A stretch of DNA of 55,618 nt, from positions 1-55,618 of the forward strand of contig QCUL01000016.1 of NCBI GenBank assembly GCA_003210755.1. Reading direction: 5' to 3'. The notes beneath the pieces were generated by a model. That model saw nothing but the letters and a program-made list of their open reading frames with translations. It was not told the origin of the DNA and searched no databases. This stretch comes from Synechococcus sp. AG-679-C18 (GTDB taxonomy: Bacteria > Cyanobacteriota > Cyanobacteriia > PCC-6307 > Cyanobiaceae). Shown here one piece after another: positions 17,261 through 25,527 of this stretch. The first letter of the stretch is position 1. Each line of letters begins with the position of its first letter. The translations under genes were made by a program, and so were the position numbers.

Positions 17261-17289
17261 CAATGGTCGATCCTCGTCGATTGAAAAAA

Positions 17290-17409
17290 ATCGGCGGGCG
17301 TTCTGACTTCTGCTGAAGAGTTTTCAGCAGTTCACAGCTGCGGGACAGCGACGGAATTTCACCGCTCTTTCCCCGTTACCTCTGGTGGCTGAACCCCACT
17401 AGAACCGAT
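17290..17409 (-). promoter_or_regulatory. Cobalamin (adenosylcobalamin-type) riboswitch
   Basis: Read on the minus strand this leader contains the conserved B12-box blocks: AGCCACC, then GGGGAAAGAGCGGTGAAATT, CGCTGTCCCGCAGCTGTGAA, a variable hairpin CTGCTGAA/TTCAGCAG, and GTCAGAACGCCCGCCGA at the 3' end. The closing stem pairs ATCGG with CCGAT. A run of seven T follows directly, and the hupE start is about 30 bases further on. Expected action: high cobalamin shuts off hupE expression. Confidence 0.9.
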
Positions 17410-17433
17410 GAACTGTTCTACTTCAGTTCGAAT

Positions 17434-17754
17434 TCAGTGTCCTGCACTGGAGCCATGGTTATGGCCACTGCAAGGCATCCATTTAGCCCCCATCTGATGA
17501 GCACCTTTGCAATTAAACAACGAGGCTGCTTTTTCGGCCTCGGCTTTTGTGTCATAGAGAGCTTTTACTGGCGCGGAGCTCACGCCTGAAGAAGAGGGCT
17601 CCTCTCCCATAGCCAACTCAACCTGGCTGTGATGGTCGCCAACCGCATGATGAGCCAGCGCTGGCGTACTGACAGTCAGCAAAGACAACAGAAGTCCAGC
17701 GGATGTGACGACATGCATGACTGATTTGTTGGCAACAACTTCAGTGTGATGCAT
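17434..17754 (-). CDS. His-rich secreted DUF3721 protein
   Basis: 106 residues (or 94 from the ATG at 17718, which gives a cleaner signal peptide ending ALA). The mature protein starts HHAVGDHHSQ and ends HNHGSSAGH, so it is His-rich at both ends. The C-terminal third matches DUF3721: YDTKAEAEKAASLFNC, then KGAHQMGAKWMPCSGH with two Cys. Probably periplasmic and metal-binding given the histidines and the flanking metal genes (inference). Its stop lies about 25 bases before the riboswitch. Confidence 0.82.
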   Translation of the reverse strand: MHHTEVVANKSVMHVVTSAGLLLSLLTVSTPALAHHAVGDHHSQVELAMGEEPSSSGVSSAPVKALYDTKAEAEKAASLFNCKGAHQMGAKWMPCSGHNHGSSAGH

Positions 17755-17780
17755 CAGGTCTTGCTGGACTTCTCATTTCT

Positions 17781-18374
17781 CTAACGAGCGTCAAAAGGGA
17801 GTGAAGAGTGGTGAAGGACGATACGAATACTTCCAGCTTTGGTCTTCCAAAATGTCCAAGTTTTTTCGGGCCTTGCAACACCACCCTTTGCATCAACAAG
17901 CTTCACGAAACCCATGGTGTTCGCTGTCTGGCCAAACAATTGCACAACATCATCAACAACATCGCAGCTGGTCCAGTGGCGATAAGTGGCAAACCCCTGA
18001 TCCTTACCAAACAACTTGATGGTGGGATCTGGTCCAACAAAATAGGCCAGTGCTCCAGCCCGGTCCTGACGAAATGATCCATCCCCTATGGCGTAAGTAG
18101 GTTTGAATGCAACAGGACCAAATTGAAAGCCATATGCAGTATCAATCACACTCTCTGCTTTTGCTTTTGCAGATCTGAATCCGCCTTGCTGATAGGCATC
18201 ACTGATCGCAAGGACAGCTGAACACCAGCCTTTTTGCGCTGCTAAAACCTCGTCAAGAGTAATCGTATTGTCAAAAACTTGAATTTTACGTTCAGCCAAG
18301 GCTTGGGGAACGACAGCAAAGGACGTCAGACCCAGAACAAAAGCACCAACAACCATCTTACGTAAACGTTGCAT
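17781..18374 (-). CDS. Secreted NTF2/SnoaL-like protein
   Basis: 197 residues with a signal peptide (to about QALA). The mature part has TLDEVLAAQKGWCSAVLAISDAY at its start and ends IRIVLHHSSLPFDAR, the ending seen in CaMKII-association/SnoaL-like (NTF2 fold) proteins, here unusually large and exported. Homologues in picocyanobacteria are often mis-annotated as phosphoribosyl-AMP cyclohydrolase (I recall this but cannot check). No catalytic role can be assigned. It lies between mntB and the DUF3721 gene, all on the minus strand. Confidence 0.8.
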   Translation of the reverse strand: MQRLRKMVVGAFVLGLTSFAVVPQALAERKIQVFDNTITLDEVLAAQKGWCSAVLAISDAYQQGGFRSAKAKAESVIDTAYGFQFGPVAFKPTYAIGDGSFRQDRAGALAYFVGPDPTIKLFGKDQGFATYRHWTSCDVVDDVVQLFGQTANTMGFVKLVDAKGGVARPEKTWTFWKTKAGSIRIVLHHSSLPFDAR

Positions 18375-18417
18375 TGCCAGAGAGAAACAAACTATTTCTG
18401 TAACTAGCTACATTTCA

Positions 18418-19281
18418 TTATTTAGGCAACATGGAAATTGGCAACGAGGAGTTGAACCGTTGGCGCAAGATTCCGTATTTAGGCGCAAACAGAAAAGCAA
18501 CAACAAACAAGCCTGTCTGAACAAGAACAATACAGCCTGCTGTAGAACTATCTGTCCAATAACTTGTATACACACCAACAATGCTGGAAAGTATACTGCT
18601 GCAAATCGCCAACCAAGTCATCCGATCAAAGCGATCGGTTAGTAAATAAGCTGTTGCTCCAGGAGTAACGAGCATGGCTACCACCAAAATAATGCCCACT
18701 GTTTGCAATCCAGCTACCGCAGCAAGGGAAAGCACTGAAAGAAGCAAGTAGTGGAGCACACCGGTGTTGATCCCAATAGAACGTGCATGGGTAGGATCAA
18801 AACAAAACAACAGCAAATCGCGCCGAAACAACAAAAGCACGCCTGTCACAACTGCTGATATCAACAAAGTCTGTTGAATATCAGCACTAGAAATACCCAG
18901 TACATTGCCAAATAAAATATTACCAAGATCAATATTACTGCGAGTCTTTGATACTAAAACCAATCCAAGCGCAAAAAAGCCAGTAAAAACAAGGCCAATA
19001 ACCGTATCTTCTTTAATACGAGATTTTTGCTTTACAAAGCCAATCGTGGCAACTGATCCCACACCGAAAACAAAGGCACCAACGGAAAAAGGGAGCCCGA
19101 GGATGTAAGCCAAAATGACACCTGGCAGAACTGAATGGGAAACTGCATCGCCCATTAGAGCCCACCCCTTAAGGGTCATGTAGCAAGAGAGCAACCCACA
19201 AACACCGCCAACCGTTGCACTTATCAGGAGAGCCCGCACCATAAATGCATGCTGCAATGGCTCGAATAGAAAGTTAATCAA
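18418..19281 (-). CDS. mntB: Manganese ABC transporter permease
   Basis: 287 residues with about eight or nine membrane helices of the ABC-3 family (GLLSCYMTLKGWALMGDAVSHSVLPG near the N-terminus, GDAVSHSVLPGV being the family signature). It forms the channel for metal delivered by the binding protein. Its ATG overlaps the mntA stop by 4 bases, so it is the last gene of the mntC-mntA-mntB operon. Confidence 0.92.
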   Translation of the reverse strand: MINFLFEPLQHAFMVRALLISATVGGVCGLLSCYMTLKGWALMGDAVSHSVLPGVILAYILGLPFSVGAFVFGVGSVATIGFVKQKSRIKEDTVIGLVFTGFFALGLVLVSKTRSNIDLGNILFGNVLGISSADIQQTLLISAVVTGVLLLFRRDLLLFCFDPTHARSIGINTGVLHYLLLSVLSLAAVAGLQTVGIILVVAMLVTPGATAYLLTDRFDRMTWLAICSSILSSIVGVYTSYWTDSSTAGCIVLVQTGLFVVAFLFAPKYGILRQRFNSSLPISMLPK

Positions 19282-20048
19282 GAATCCCCCGAAGAACTAT
19301 TTCCCGTTAATAAATCTGGAGGAAGACCGCCGAACGCCAAAGAAAGATTTTCTGGAGTGAAAACTTTTGACGTTTCGCCATAAGCAAGGACAGTTTTATT
19401 GATTAACACAACAAGATCACAAAAATCTCTGACATGACTCAGATCATGCGTTGAAATTAAGATCGTGCGCCCTTCTGTACGTAACTGAAAAAATAATTCA
19501 GCCATCAACTTTTCCGTACGCACATCAACGCCATTGAATGGCTCATCCAATAAAAGAACTGAAGCGCGCTGCGCGATCGCCCTGGCCAAAAATGCACGCT
19601 TCCTTTGGCCTCCGGAAAGGGAAGCGATCGGACGGTCTCCTAATTCAAGTAGATCTACACGCCCAAGAGCGTCGCGAACGGCCACCCTGTCTGATTCACG
19701 GGGGATCCTCAGCAAATTCATGGATCCATATCTGCCCATCATCACCACATCCCAAACAGAGACAGGAAAATCGCAGTCAATACCTTCGTTTTGAGGTACG
19801 TAAGCAACAGCCTGATCACGCTGAGCTTTTGCAACACTTTGACCATTAATGCTGATGTGCCCACGAGAGGGTCTAATAAAGCCAGTGAGAGCTTTAAAAA
19901 GGGTTGATTTTCCCGACCCATTCATCCCCACTAGACCGCAGATGCATCCGGAAGGAAGATGAAGGGAGGCGTCATAGAGAGCGACCGTACCGTTGTAGTC
20001 AACGCAGATCTGATCTGCTTCAATCCGAATCAATTCGCTCTGGATCAT
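19278..20048 (-). CDS. mntA: Manganese ABC transporter ATP-binding protein
   Basis: 256 residues with the complete ABC ATPase set: Walker A GMNGSGKST (about 41-49), Q-loop VPQNEG, signature LSGGQRKR, Walker B VLLLDEPFNGVD, and switch His in STHDLSHV. It powers MntCB uptake of manganese, the metal of the photosystem II oxygen-evolving cluster. Both ends overlap neighbours by 4 bases (ATGA). Confidence 0.93.
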   Translation of the reverse strand: MIQSELIRIEADQICVDYNGTVALYDASLHLPSGCICGLVGMNGSGKSTLFKALTGFIRPSRGHISINGQSVAKAQRDQAVAYVPQNEGIDCDFPVSVWDVVMMGRYGSMNLLRIPRESDRVAVRDALGRVDLLELGDRPIASLSGGQRKRAFLARAIAQRASVLLLDEPFNGVDVRTEKLMAELFFQLRTEGRTILISTHDLSHVRDFCDLVVLINKTVLAYGETSKVFTPENLSLAFGGLPPDLLTGNSSSGDS

Positions 20049-21010
20049 GAGGATTTTTGAGCAGACGGAGCCAATCCCTGCCTGAGAAGTTTCACATTGT
20101 GGCGTTGCAGATCGAGCAGAGTTGGGGCAGGACCGTTGCGTTTTGATAAAGAGTCCACGTAAAAGCTTCCTCCAAAACGGGCACCAGAAGCTTTTGCCAC
20201 TTCACGTTGCGCCTTATCACTCACTGTGGTTTCACAAAAAACGGCTGGCACCTGATCCCCCTTAACACGCTCAATGAGACGAGCCATGCGTCGAGGAGTG
20301 ATCTGACTTTCAGCATTAACGGGCCATAAATAAGCTTCATCAAAGCCATAGTCTTGAGCTAGGTAGGAGAAAGCCCCTTCACAACTCACCAAGACCCGCT
20401 GTTCGGGAGGGATCGCCACCAGAAGGTCTCGCAGCTCTAAATCCAGCTGTTGCAATTGAAGCTTGTAATCCTCACCATTATTTCGATAGCTCTGAGCACC
20501 CTCTGGATCCAACCGAGAGAAGGCCTCCACCAGTCGATCCACATACCCCTGTGCCCGACGAGGTGACATCCAGGCATGAGGATTGGGCTTACCGGCATAA
20601 GCATCCTCTTCAATCAGCAAAGGCTTCATCCCCTCAGTAAGAGTGACCGTAGGAACATCACCAGCTGACTTGATAAATCGATTGGCCCACAGCTCCAAAC
20701 CCAAACCATTTTCAACGATTAAATTGGCGCCAACGGCACGTTTCAGGTCTTCAGGCGAAGGTTCATACCCATGAATCTCTGTACCAGGCTTTGTAATCGA
20801 TCTCACTTGCAAGCGATCACCAGCAACCTGGCGGGCCATATCGGCAAGGATTGTGAATGTCGTCAACACAATCGGTCGATCATCACTAGAAGGAGCTGCA
20901 GGTTTTGACCCACGTGCTCCTTCTGAACAACCAACAATCAATGAAGATATAAAAATTAATGCAAGAAAATTATATTTCAAACTCTTTTTCAAATCTTTTC
21001 TGGCATTCAT
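20045..21010 (-). CDS. mntC: Manganese-binding lipoprotein of ABC transporter
   Basis: 321 residues. Lipoprotein signal with Cys28 after LIVG. It follows Synechocystis MntC closely: TTFTILADM, GYEPSPED, KPNPHAWMSP, VSCEGAFSYLAQDYG, TVSDKAQREVA, ARFGGSFYVDSLS. The four metal ligands of MntC are present at His80, His145, Glu211 and Asp286, each exactly nine lower than the Synechocystis numbering I recall. This separates it from ZnuA, whose His-rich acidic loop is missing. First gene of the operon. Confidence 0.92.
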   Translation of the reverse strand: MNARKDLKKSLKYNFLALIFISSLIVGCSEGARGSKPAAPSSDDRPIVLTTFTILADMARQVAGDRLQVRSITKPGTEIHGYEPSPEDLKRAVGANLIVENGLGLELWANRFIKSAGDVPTVTLTEGMKPLLIEEDAYAGKPNPHAWMSPRRAQGYVDRLVEAFSRLDPEGAQSYRNNGEDYKLQLQQLDLELRDLLVAIPPEQRVLVSCEGAFSYLAQDYGFDEAYLWPVNAESQITPRRMARLIERVKGDQVPAVFCETTVSDKAQREVAKASGARFGGSFYVDSLSKRNGPAPTLLDLQRHNVKLLRQGLAPSAQKSS

Positions 21011-21045
21011 TGCTTGTCACAAAAAGATTCTTTTACTGTATAGAA

Positions 21046-21204
21046 CTAAGGGTTTAACTGCGAATTCTTAACGACTCTCCTTCTTCTACAGCGCTCAGAA
21101 CAATAACGGACATCATCCCAAACATTTTTCCATTTGCGGCGCCATTGGAAAGGACGGCCGCAGACAGGGCATACTTTGGAAGGACGCTCACTTGATGGAG
21201 ACAT
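21046..21204 (-). CDS. DUF2256 zinc-finger protein
   Basis: 52 residues: [20 protein letters not shown] followed by [14 protein letters not shown], which is the DUF2256 pattern with four zinc-binding cysteines in two CxxC-type pairs and many basic and aromatic residues. Function unknown, perhaps nucleic-acid binding. It ends 35 bases upstream of mntC on the same strand, so it could share the transcript. Confidence 0.85.
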   Translation of the reverse strand: MSPSSERPSKVCPVCGRPFQWRRKWKNVWDDVRYCSERCRRRRVVKNSQLNP

Positions 21205-22217
21205 CGACGAATCAACGCAGACTTAGAACACAAACCTAGCCAAAAGGAATATCAGATAAAGTAATTACGTCATCAATACAACAAAATATCTAGATTCAAT
21301 CGATTGGCATAATACTTCAGAGTATTAAAATAGAGGCTTTTCTGCTAGAGTTAATCAAAAATCCATGCCCAAGCAAATCATTTAATGAATGAGTAGGCAA
21401 AACTTGGTACGCTTAATTCCATAGCAATCATTATCAGAACTGAAGCGCTGCAGCAGCCAATTAGGAACGCATACGAGCGAAAGCCTCTATCAACTCGCAA
21501 TAAAAGTTACCAGCATCGTTTTTATTTGCTTAGAAATTATCAAAGGTTAGAACAATTAGCATTCAATGCCAACTAAAATAAAAACTGAGAATTCATAGTT
21601 TTAAGTTGAAAATAATCTTCTTAAGCATGCATAAGCATTCAGGCAATGAGCTTATCTATTGAAAGAGTGGTGGCAATACGAGCCACATTGAGGAAGAAAA
21701 AGGCCCCAGGCACTGAAAGAGAAATCATCCATACATACTAACAAAAGAAAATCAATAAACTAAGTTATTCTACTCCAGAAAAAGTCTATCAAATTTTCAA
21801 AACAAGTCTAACCAACCGATAAACAGTTACCTATTTACGAATGCTCATTCAAAAAGAAATATCGGCTGCACCAAGCCTCATGCCTATAGCTGAAGCTAAC
21901 TTAGCAATACCACAGTGATTGACAAGTGTCATCAACAATTTAAGAGATCATAAACTTATTCAGGAACATAAACCATAAACCAAGGTGGGCGATTTACTTT
22001 TTAGTAAATTATTAGCTATTCAAGGCCTTCATGGAATTAGATCCAATAGATTGCGCAGTCAAGGCAATTACATCAGTTGCCATAGCGAAGCCGATCTGAC
22101 CACTACCCACAAAGTATGAAGATCCAATGTCCCACCGCCCATCGTTCCATGATGGGCGCATTAAAGACACTGATTCAACAAATCACAAACCATCGCTAAA
22201 GCAATCGAGAAGAACTC
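21205..22217. other. Gene-free kilobase
   Basis: AT-rich, with many stops in all frames. Only peptides of 22-25 residues can be found (for example from 21841 and 22031) and nothing supports them. No strong hairpin or repeat found by eye. Confidence 0.45.
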
Positions 22218-22406
22218 ATGATCCGTACTATCTGCTCTTTTACTGCTGGCTTCACGGTCGCAGCATGGATTGGATTAGAGGCAAGCCCGAAATTTGTCGA
22301 TCAGAAAGGTGCGAAGCGTGAATCCCTCGCACTCGAAACTCTTGCGTACGCCAGCTCAGCAGTTGCCGCCGCATCAGCAACCTATATGTTTATATCAAGA
22401 AAATGA
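22218..22406 (+). CDS. Small membrane protein
   Basis: 62 residues with a short hydrophobic N-terminal segment (about 4-20), a charged middle (KFVDQKGAKRESL) and a C-terminal helix rich in Ala and Ser (about 40-60). Higher GC than the surroundings. An overlapping frame starting at 22127 is a shadow. Function unknown. Confidence 0.55.
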   Translation: MIRTICSFTAGFTVAAWIGLEASPKFVDQKGAKRESLALETLAYASSAVAAASATYMFISRK

Positions 22407-22599
22407 ACCATATTCGATACAACACTCAAAACGGATTTTACTAACCGCAACATCAACTCAACCTTCGTTTATAACTTTGGGTGAGTAGATTCGAAGAACT
22501 AAGGTGAGGAGACTTAATAGAGCACATCAAGGATCTGAAGCAGCTCAGCAGATAGAACGCCGCTACGAGTAATGTTTATCACATCAAGCAGAGCTGCAG

Positions 22600-22854
22600 A
22601 TGCCTGATTGGTTTTGGAAAGGGGTCGTAACAGGGGTGTTTGGAGGAATCACCCTTAAATTGCTTCAGTGGCTTGCGATGCCGCCGAAAGAAGAGATTCA
22701 AAAGTTTTTTGCCAAAAGAGATCCTGGAAAAAATTTTCAGAATTTCAGACTGAAGCATCTTGGCAGGTATGGACACGTGATTCCAACAAGATGGGAGCTG
22801 ATCAAGGGGAGCTTGATCAAAAAGATACAAAGGGATAAGATGCCAAAAAGGTAA
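22600..22854 (+). CDS. Small hypothetical protein
   Basis: 84 residues: MPDWFWKGVVTGVFGGITLKL at the start could be a weak membrane-associated helix, the remainder is strongly basic (many Lys/Arg). No family recognised. The minus-strand frame across it is a shadow. Confidence 0.55.
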   Translation: MPDWFWKGVVTGVFGGITLKLLQWLAMPPKEEIQKFFAKRDPGKNFQNFRLKHLGRYGHVIPTRWELIKGSLIKKIQRDKMPKR

Positions 22855-23363
22855 AAAATAAATTCAATACAAGACTCCATGCACAATTGAACTCTTCAAT
22901 TTTTCACGTGTCCTACAATTCATCTGGAGAAAAATGAAAAAATAGTTCGAACTCAAGGATTATTACAGGATTATTTCCAGCAAAAGCAGTGCATAATAGA
23001 GATGAATCCTTGATACCTCTTCAATGAAATAGAAAATAGACCCAATGGAAGCATAAAAAGCAATTCCTTAGAATCTTATATTCTCTAAATCAGTTTACTC
23101 AATTAAAGAGCAAAATAGTCATTAACATAGGCACACCCTTTACAACAAAGTCCATAAATCGCTCAAAGCGTTGTGCCAAAAACCCCATGTCTCAAACTTA
23201 TTTATTGACACAATTAACAGTCATCGTATCGATCACTTTCTGGCAAAAAGAGTTTTACAAGCAGCCATTTTGATAGCAATTAGTACAAACAATAAGGCGG
23301 TATTAATTCTCCTACTGAAATGATCAAGCAATTGATCACTTCTCTGATTTCGCGAATGTGCGC
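22855..23363. other. Gene-free stretch
   Basis: AT-rich. No protein-like frame, clear terminator or repeat. Confidence 0.45.
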
Positions 23364-23582
23364 CTAGGAATCAGCCTCAGGCTCATCCGCCAATCGTCGT
23401 TCGACCTGAACAAATAGAAACCAAGCCAAGGAGCCTCCAGTAGCACCAATCCAATCCGTTCGAAGCAACTCAATGAGTGCAACGGTACTTGCCGCGATTC
23501 GGAGTGCCTTCAACCCAAAGCGGCCATAACGACGAAGGCGATTGTCCACAGGCGATCCAAACAACCATCGGAGTCCAAACAA
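23364..23582 (-). CDS. Small hypothetical membrane protein
   Basis: 72 residues; an Arg-rich N-terminal half (DNRLRRYGRFGLKALR) and a hydrophobic middle (about 28-60, interrupted by a TDWIG turn), acidic end. GC content well above the flanks. Possibly two short membrane passes. Function unknown. Confidence 0.6.
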   Translation of the reverse strand: MFGLRWLFGSPVDNRLRRYGRFGLKALRIAASTVALIELLRTDWIGATGGSLAWFLFVQVERRLADEPEADS

Positions 23583-23741
23583 GCCTAGAAGGGACCGATT
23601 CGAAACAAAACTTTCAGCTTAATTGCTATTGGAAGTCGTTAAGAACTTGAAGCATCTCTCACCTAGGGGAAACCGAAGCAAGGACAGCACGCAGCTTTCT
23701 CCCTGATGCAAATAGCATCTGAGCTCGAAAGCTAAAAATCA

Positions 23742-23900
23742 ATGGTTGAACTTTATCTTGACGCCACTTTGCACAATCAAATTTATGTTGAGAAATTTAA
23801 AGCGATTTTACTCAATCGTGAATTAGATGAACAAGAACAAAAGTTGAGAATCAACCTTATGAAGCGTGTTGAGGCAGGTACAATTCAACTTTCATCCTAA
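23742..23900 (+). CDS. 52-residue hypothetical protein
   Basis: ATG at 23742, reading MVELYLDATLHNQIYVEKF.., helical and charged, with EQEQKLRINLMKRVEAG. No membrane segment. Balanced composition against an AT-rich background suggests a true small gene. The next small gene starts 22 bases after its stop. Confidence 0.55.
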   Translation: MVELYLDATLHNQIYVEKFKAILLNRELDEQEQKLRINLMKRVEAGTIQLSS

Positions 23901-23922
23901 TGTCGCCATACGAGAAGGTTCA

Positions 23923-24021
23923 ATGTTTCAAACAAACGATCCTCGCTTCTGGAAAGCTGTCGTTGGCATCATTTCACTGATGACTAGCTGCATGCTGGCA
24001 TGGCTCATCCTGAAAATCTAG
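23923..24021 (+). CDS. 32-residue single-helix membrane protein
   Basis: ATG at 23923; soluble start MFQTNDPRFWKA, then one helix VVGIISLMTSCMLAWLILKI to the C-terminus. It has the form of the tiny membrane proteins common in picocyanobacteria. It follows the preceding 52-residue gene closely and may share its transcript. Confidence 0.5.
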   Translation: MFQTNDPRFWKAVVGIISLMTSCMLAWLILKI

Positions 24022-24119
24022 AGGAACAATTGAAAACTAGAAACAAGGAAACTGGTAAAAATTTGAGATTTGTTGGTTATGATTTGAAATCAACAAAATT
24101 AAATTTTCTCAATGCGAAT

Positions 24120-24473
24120 TCAAAAGATTAAATTTATAAAATTTAAAATAATAAATGCTGATAATATCGTCATCAATAATGTGAGCAGAGCAATTCCTCC
24201 ACCAGCGACTAATGCCACCCTCTTAGCGGTTGATGGAAACAACAAATAAAAACTCAATCCTGCAGCTAAGCCCCATAGAGGAGGTATTAAAATACAAACG
24301 ACCGTTAAAGCAATGAGTCGCTGGCGACGATTGCGTCTCTGTTGGCTCAGGAGAAGTTCGCTTTTTTCCTGCTGCTCCAACACAGAACGCTCATCATCAC
24401 TGAGCCAACGCCCAATTTGTTGGGCTTCCTTAAGCTCGCGTTCCAGTTTTTCAGAGTGTGCAGAAGATTGCAT
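24120..24473 (-). CDS. Two-helix membrane protein with charged N-terminal coiled coil
   Basis: 117 residues: an N-terminal coiled coil (about 1-50, rich in Glu, Gln, Arg) and two hydrophobic helices (about 53-78 and 84-112). No family recognised. Cytoplasmic coiled coil by the positive-inside rule (RRNRRQR just before the first helix). Confidence 0.7.
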   Translation of the reverse strand: MQSSAHSEKLERELKEAQQIGRWLSDDERSVLEQQEKSELLLSQQRRNRRQRLIALTVVCILIPPLWGLAAGLSFYLLFPSTAKRVALVAGGGIALLTLLMTILSAFIILNFINLIF

Positions 24474-24494
24474 CTGACAATTTTATCGGTCTAT

Positions 24495-24665
24495 TCAGCG
24501 AGGACTGCGCTCCCATGCTCGTTCAAGAGACTCTCTCATAGCTTTACTTGAGGAATCAACCAAGGAACGGTTATTTCGGAAAGCTGCCGTAATCCTCCAG
24601 AAACGAGTCGCGCAAGCGATCGCGACAACAAACCAAGCGAACAAAATCCAAGCAGAACCGTGCAC
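24495..24665 (-). CDS. 56-residue membrane protein
   Basis: GTG start at 24665. One helix (SAWILFAWFVVAIACAT, about 4-20), then a basic and amphipathic tail (RFWRITAAFRNNRS..., ending ERAWERSPR). The frame is open further upstream to about 24775 with a His-rich stretch but without a usable start before the GTG. Missed by a length cut-off but protein-like throughout. Confidence 0.5.
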   Translation of the reverse strand: MHGSAWILFAWFVVAIACATRFWRITAAFRNNRSLVDSSSKAMRESLERAWERSPR

Positions 24666-24713
24666 GACATTTTTGTGAATACCTCCATGATGGTGGCTGA
24701 AATGAATTCGTGA

Positions 24714-24812
24714 ATGAACGGGAAGCTCGTGGTTGGAGCGATTGGACTTTTTGTGACAGCAGTCGCGATCTATGAATTCTTACTGCTTAGGGGGCTAGCC
24801 CCAAACACCTGA
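24714..24812 (+). CDS. 32-residue single-helix membrane protein
   Basis: ATG at 24714; MNGKLVVGAIGLFVTAVAI is a clean transmembrane helix followed by YEFLLLRGLAPNT. Its 3' end overlaps the 3' end of the convergent secreted protein gene by 43 bases. Function unknown. Confidence 0.55.
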   Translation: MNGKLVVGAIGLFVTAVAIYEFLLLRGLAPNT

Positions 24813-25204
24813 GGCTCACAACGGTACGTTTCAATTGTTCCTTTCCTCTCCCTAAACTCAGGGTGTTCAGGATCCTCGACCCTCCACCACCAGCGACCAT
24901 CGGTGTAGCTGGGAGCACCAGCATTGTTAGTGCGGGGAAGTTGAAGGCTGATATCTCGCCAATGGAGCAAAATCCCATCACCAGGAACGGTGCCGTCAGC
25001 ACTGTTCGGAATTGGTGCCAAAACAATTCCTATCGCGTCTTGCCCAAGATTGGTGCGCTCCGCAGTAAGCAAGTCTCCATCGCACAGATAGTTGTCGGCA
25101 ATTACGGGAGAGCAACTAGCGAACCAGAGAACAACAACGATGCAAAAAGGAAGCAGAGAGCGCAAGTCGGGTGATGCCGTTGTTCCCACCCAAGCACCAA
25201 ACAC
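24770..25204 (-). CDS. Secreted hypothetical protein
   Basis: 144 residues. Signal peptide with hydrophobic core about 18-32, cleavage near VIA. The mature domain has two likely disulphide cysteines (YLCDGDLL and TYRCEPQ) and a WWWRVEDPEHPEF segment. GC-rich relative to the flanks. No family recognised. Confidence 0.75.
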   Translation of the reverse strand: MFGAWVGTTASPDLRSLLPFCIVVVLWFASCSPVIADNYLCDGDLLTAERTNLGQDAIGIVLAPIPNSADGTVPGDGILLHWRDISLQLPRTNNAGAPSYTDGRWWWRVEDPEHPEFRERKGTIETYRCEPQVFGASPLSSKNS

Positions 25205-25236
25205 GACAGAGTGTCGTGAAAAAAGAGAGCTTTTTG

Positions 25237-25527
25237 ATGACCCCTACAAAAGATCAGGTTCTGGCTGCTTCCGCCGGTTGGGTAGCTGCTGTCCTCAACG
25301 TGGTACCTGGTCTTGGCGCTGGCTACTTATATCAACGTCGGTGGAAGTCTTATTGGATTACTTCGTTAGTGGCTACTGCCTGGTTCGTCGCTGGTGCTGT
25401 GCTGGGTCAGAAGTCTGATGTGGAAACAACAAATCAACTTGTAGGACTGATCGGGCTGGTTGTGCTTGCGGTTATCACGAGTGCGGAAGCTGGTCTGGCA
25501 GTCAAAGCGGTGCGTCAGAACAACTGA
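25237..25527 (+). CDS. Small membrane protein
   Basis: 96 residues from the ATG at 25237 (an upstream start at 25171 adds an unlikely leader). Three hydrophobic segments: about 8-28, 38-55 and 65-88, with GLGAGYLYQRRWKSYW between the first two, a pattern common to TM2-like proteins. Its stop TGA overlaps the next ATG by 1 base, so translation with the DUF924 protein is probably coupled. Confidence 0.7.
   Translation: MTPTKDQVLAASAGWVAAVLNVVPGLGAGYLYQRRWKSYWITSLVATAWFVAGAVLGQKSDVETTNQLVGLIGLVVLAVITSAEAGLAVKAVRQNN

Noticed and set aside
18418-21010. Reading the ABC transporter as zinc-specific ZnuABC
   Set aside because: The binding protein follows MntC blocks and ligand spacing (His80, His145, Glu211, Asp286) and has no His-rich loop, so manganese fits better.
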